From an uncultured Acetatifactor sp. (GTDB lineage Bacteria; Bacillota; Clostridia; Lachnospirales; Lachnospiraceae): a stretch of DNA of 7,668 bases. The stretch covers positions 1-7,668 of the forward strand of contig CAJTLR010000108.1 in NCBI GenBank assembly GCA_910577185.1. The letters run 5' to 3'. Below the pieces are notes generated by a model that saw nothing but the letters and a program-made list of their open reading frames with translations, made no database searches and was not told the DNA's origin. Positions 6,384-7,668 of the stretch are shown here, one piece after another. Numbering within the stretch: position 1 is the first letter of the stretch; each line of letters opens with the position of its first letter. A program made the position numbers and the translations under genes.

Positions 6384-6548
6384 TTTAGAAGAAAGTATTG
6401 GTATTTCGGGATTTTATATCTAAGAAGCAGAAATTCTGAGGATGTGCGGTATTATGCAGAAAACAACAGTGACCGGAAATCTGAAAGCTGGTTTCCGGTC
6501 TATAATTATGTGATTCTTTATTCAAATGGATTGGTTTTCTATATATGA
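6384..6548 (+). pseudogene. Open coding remnant with no start codon
   Basis: Between TAA 6381-6383 and TGA 6546-6548 lie 55 open codons that read like real protein (YFGILYLRSRNSEDVRYYAE, then SESWFPVYNYVILYSNGLVF). The fragment has no ATG and no ribosome binding site, so it looks like the C-terminal leftover of a lost gene. Its end overlaps the ATG of the Rep remnant. The hairpin GACCGGAAA/TTTCCGGTC (6471-6479, 6492-6500) lies inside this frame. I do not recognise the family. Confidence 0.5.
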
Positions 6549-7291
6549 TATTATTTGTACATAGCAGTATTCAAGCAATAATAAATCCTAAGGTTCTTAT
6601 AGGCGAAAAAAGTTATATTGTAGCCGCAGATGCGAGTTATTTAAAAGAAGTTGAAAAGATTTTTGAACAAGAAGCAGAGAAAATATCGCCTTTTTTAAAG
6701 GGATTTAACATGTATAGATTGAATAGGATTGACTACTGTATTAATTTTGACGTGTCTGAATTGAAGTTTGAGTATCCCCCTGAATTAACAACGGAATTAC
6801 CCAAATTGATAATGAATCTCATAAAGTGCTCAGATATTCCAGACCATTTTGAAAAAAATATAACGAAGAGTACCAATTTTATTTGAAAAGCAAATCTGTT
6901 GTAATTAATTGCTATTGGAAACATGATGATTTGAGCAGAAATTTTTCTGACTGCAAAGACTTAGAAAAGTCTTATAATATTATCCCTTTTGAGGTGCAAT
7001 TTAAGTATCCTAAAGTCTTTTCAATATCAAATGAGATAAAAAACGAAAGAGAACGCCAGAAGTCTGTTTTAATGAAAGTTATAGGAAAGGAAGGGATGGA
7101 TGGGGTGTTTTCCTGAAGCTCGAAGTGGAATAGATGATAAAAAGCCAAAATGCTTATATGAAACATTTATGAATTTTGCTCGATTGGATGAGATTGCGAT
7201 AATGGAGACAATGTTATCTGATAAGCAGTGCGGTAAGAGGATAGAGGATTATTTCTATAAAGTCATAAAGGAGGGGATTTCAGATTTGTGA
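6545..7291 (+). pseudogene. Rep-type replication initiation protein, two frameshifts, truncated
   Basis: Three successive frames form one protein. Frame one (6545-6886) contains KVLIGEKSYIVAADASYLKE and FNMYRLNRIDYCINFDVSEL. Frame two (readable from about 6859 to 7116) contains EYQFYLKSKSVVINCYWKHD and IPFEVQFKYPKVFSIS. Frame three (about 7100 to the stop at 7291) contains ETMLSDKQCGKRIEDYFYKV. These match, from memory, the Rep proteins of small Firmicutes plasmids and phage-like elements (MYRLNRIDYC, FYLKSKS, VINCYWK, EVQCKYPK). The first break is at the seven-A tract 6852-6858; one more A would restore HFEKKYNEEYQFYLKSKS. The second is near 7100-7115. The N-terminal third and the usual C-terminal helical region are missing. 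It probably initiated plasmid or element replication; here it is dead. Confidence 0.75.
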
Positions 7292-7443
7292 AACCGAAAT
7301 TATCAGACCATTTTACATATACAAAGTTAATTCGTTATGCATTGCCTTCTGTGGTTATGACAATGTTCATTTCCCTGTATGGAATTATGGACGGCGTATT
7401 TGTTTCTAAACCCCCATGCGGCCAGCCGCACCATCATCCATAA
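7288..7443 (+). pseudogene. MATE-family efflux transporter, 5' fragment cut by the repeat element
   Basis: GTG at 7288 follows AAAGGAGGGG (7267-7276) and overlaps the TGA of the Rep remnant. Forty codons (VKPKLSDHFTYTKLIRYALP to YGIMDGVFVS) match the N-terminus and first transmembrane helix of MATE Na+/H+-drug antiporters, where the motif normally continues NFVGKT. At 7408 the sequence switches to the structured repeat and the frame ends after 11 unrelated codons (KPPCGQPHHHP, stop 7441-7443). The usual family length is about 450 residues, so over 90 percent is absent or displaced beyond the repeat. The missing part may continue outside the window if this is an insertion. Confidence 0.75.
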
Positions 7444-7573
7444 AAGCCGGGGGGTTTGATGATGCACACAAACCGCAGGAGCATGCGGTTTGGCGCACTG
7501 CTGTCCCGGTTTTTGTGCAAGGGAAGCACAAAAACACTTGGCGGTGCCTTAGTGGCGCAGGGGCTTTCATAGT
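7408..7573. repeat. Structured repeat, unit 1 (166 bp)
   Basis: This is the first of two tandem units. Stem 1: AAACCCCC (7408-7415) with GGGGGTTT (7450-7457), enclosing the hairpin GCGG-CCAG-CCGC (7418-7429). Stem 2: CAAACCGCA (7469-7477) with TGCGGTTTG (7484-7492), loop GGAGCA. Stem 3: GTTTTTGTGC (7509-7518) with GCACAAAAAC (7526-7535), loop AAGGGAA, a perfect 10-bp stem. A short GCC/GGC hairpin follows near 7546. There is no ribosome binding site and no persistent coding frame. It could be a noncoding RNA repeat, a palindromic mobile element, or the terminal repeats of a larger insertion. I cannot name the family, and the strand is undecided. Confidence 0.7.
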
Positions 7574-7668
7574 AAACTCCCATGCACCAGGTTGCTCCAC
7601 CATATATGAAAGTGGGGAGTTTAGAAGATGCACACAAACCGCAAGAGCATGCGGTTTGGCGCACAGCA
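7574..7668. repeat. Structured repeat, unit 2 (partial, runs off window)
   Basis: The second unit starts exactly 166 bp after the first. AAACTCCC (7574-7581) pairs with GGGAGTTT (7615-7622); relative to unit 1 one C:G pair has become T:A. Stem 2 is repeated with 37 of 38 identical bases over 7627-7664, the single change being in the loop (GGAGCA to AGAGCA). The inner hairpin also changes on both sides (a G:C pair becomes A:T). The window ends before the region of stem 3, so a longer array may continue. Confidence 0.7.

Noticed and set aside
6471..6500. 9-bp inverted repeat as a terminator
   Set aside because: No T-run follows, and the sequence is explained as codons of the open remnant at 6384-6548.
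7406..7664. Two overlapping minus-strand ORFs of about 75 codons, cysteine-rich
   Set aside because: They are read through the structured repeat in different frames. The 166-bp period is not divisible by three, so the repeated peptide text is a by-product of the repeat.
7408..7668. CRISPR array or integron attC sites
   Set aside because: The unit is 166 bp with no short repeat/spacer alternation, and no conserved attC core sites or integrase are visible.

Overview
The window looks like chromosomal accessory DNA from a gut Firmicute of class Clostridia, most likely Lachnospiraceae-like. Reasons are AGGAGG-type ribosome binding sites, moderate G+C, a membrane Ser/Thr kinase divergent from a short XRE-type regulator, an Rpn-family nuclease, a group II intron remnant and a plasmid-type Rep remnant. 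The taxon is inferred from protein flavour, not from a marker gene.

Layout. 1-53: paired hairpins resembling the right end of an IS200/IS605-type element. 120-511 (-): a small helix-turn-helix gene with an apparent internal deletion and frameshift. It diverges from an intact Ser/Thr kinase (654-1841, +) that has one membrane span, an extracellular C-terminal domain and its own terminator. 2009-2356 (-): a second XRE regulator, broken by a stop at codon 14. It diverges from an intact zinc-ribbon membrane protein (2475-3218, +) that also ends at a terminator. 3271-3617: the 5' part of a group II intron starting just after that terminator. It is fused to the body of a decayed, probably secreted protein (3618-4788) carrying an amber stop and several frameshifts. 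4789-5403: purine-rich debris with short frame fragments and one 68-codon ORF with a good ribosome binding site. 5485-6363: an intact Rpn-family PD-(D/E)XK nuclease. 6384-6548: an open coding remnant with no start codon. 6545-7291: a rolling-circle-type Rep gene broken by two frameshifts and truncated at both ends. 7288-7407: the first 40 codons of a MATE-family transporter, cut off by 7408-7668, which holds two copies of a 166-bp-period structured repeat running off the window edge.

Overall this is a gene graveyard with three intact, apparently expressed genes (kinase, zinc-ribbon membrane protein, Rpn nuclease). Nearly every other gene is broken by a specific readable lesion: a microhomology deletion, a nonsense codon, a homopolymer frameshift or an insertion. 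The two most unusual items are the tandem structured repeat at the right edge, whose two copies show compensatory base changes and which interrupts a transporter gene, and the kinase/helix-turn-helix pair, which may be a signalling module whose regulator has been lost here.
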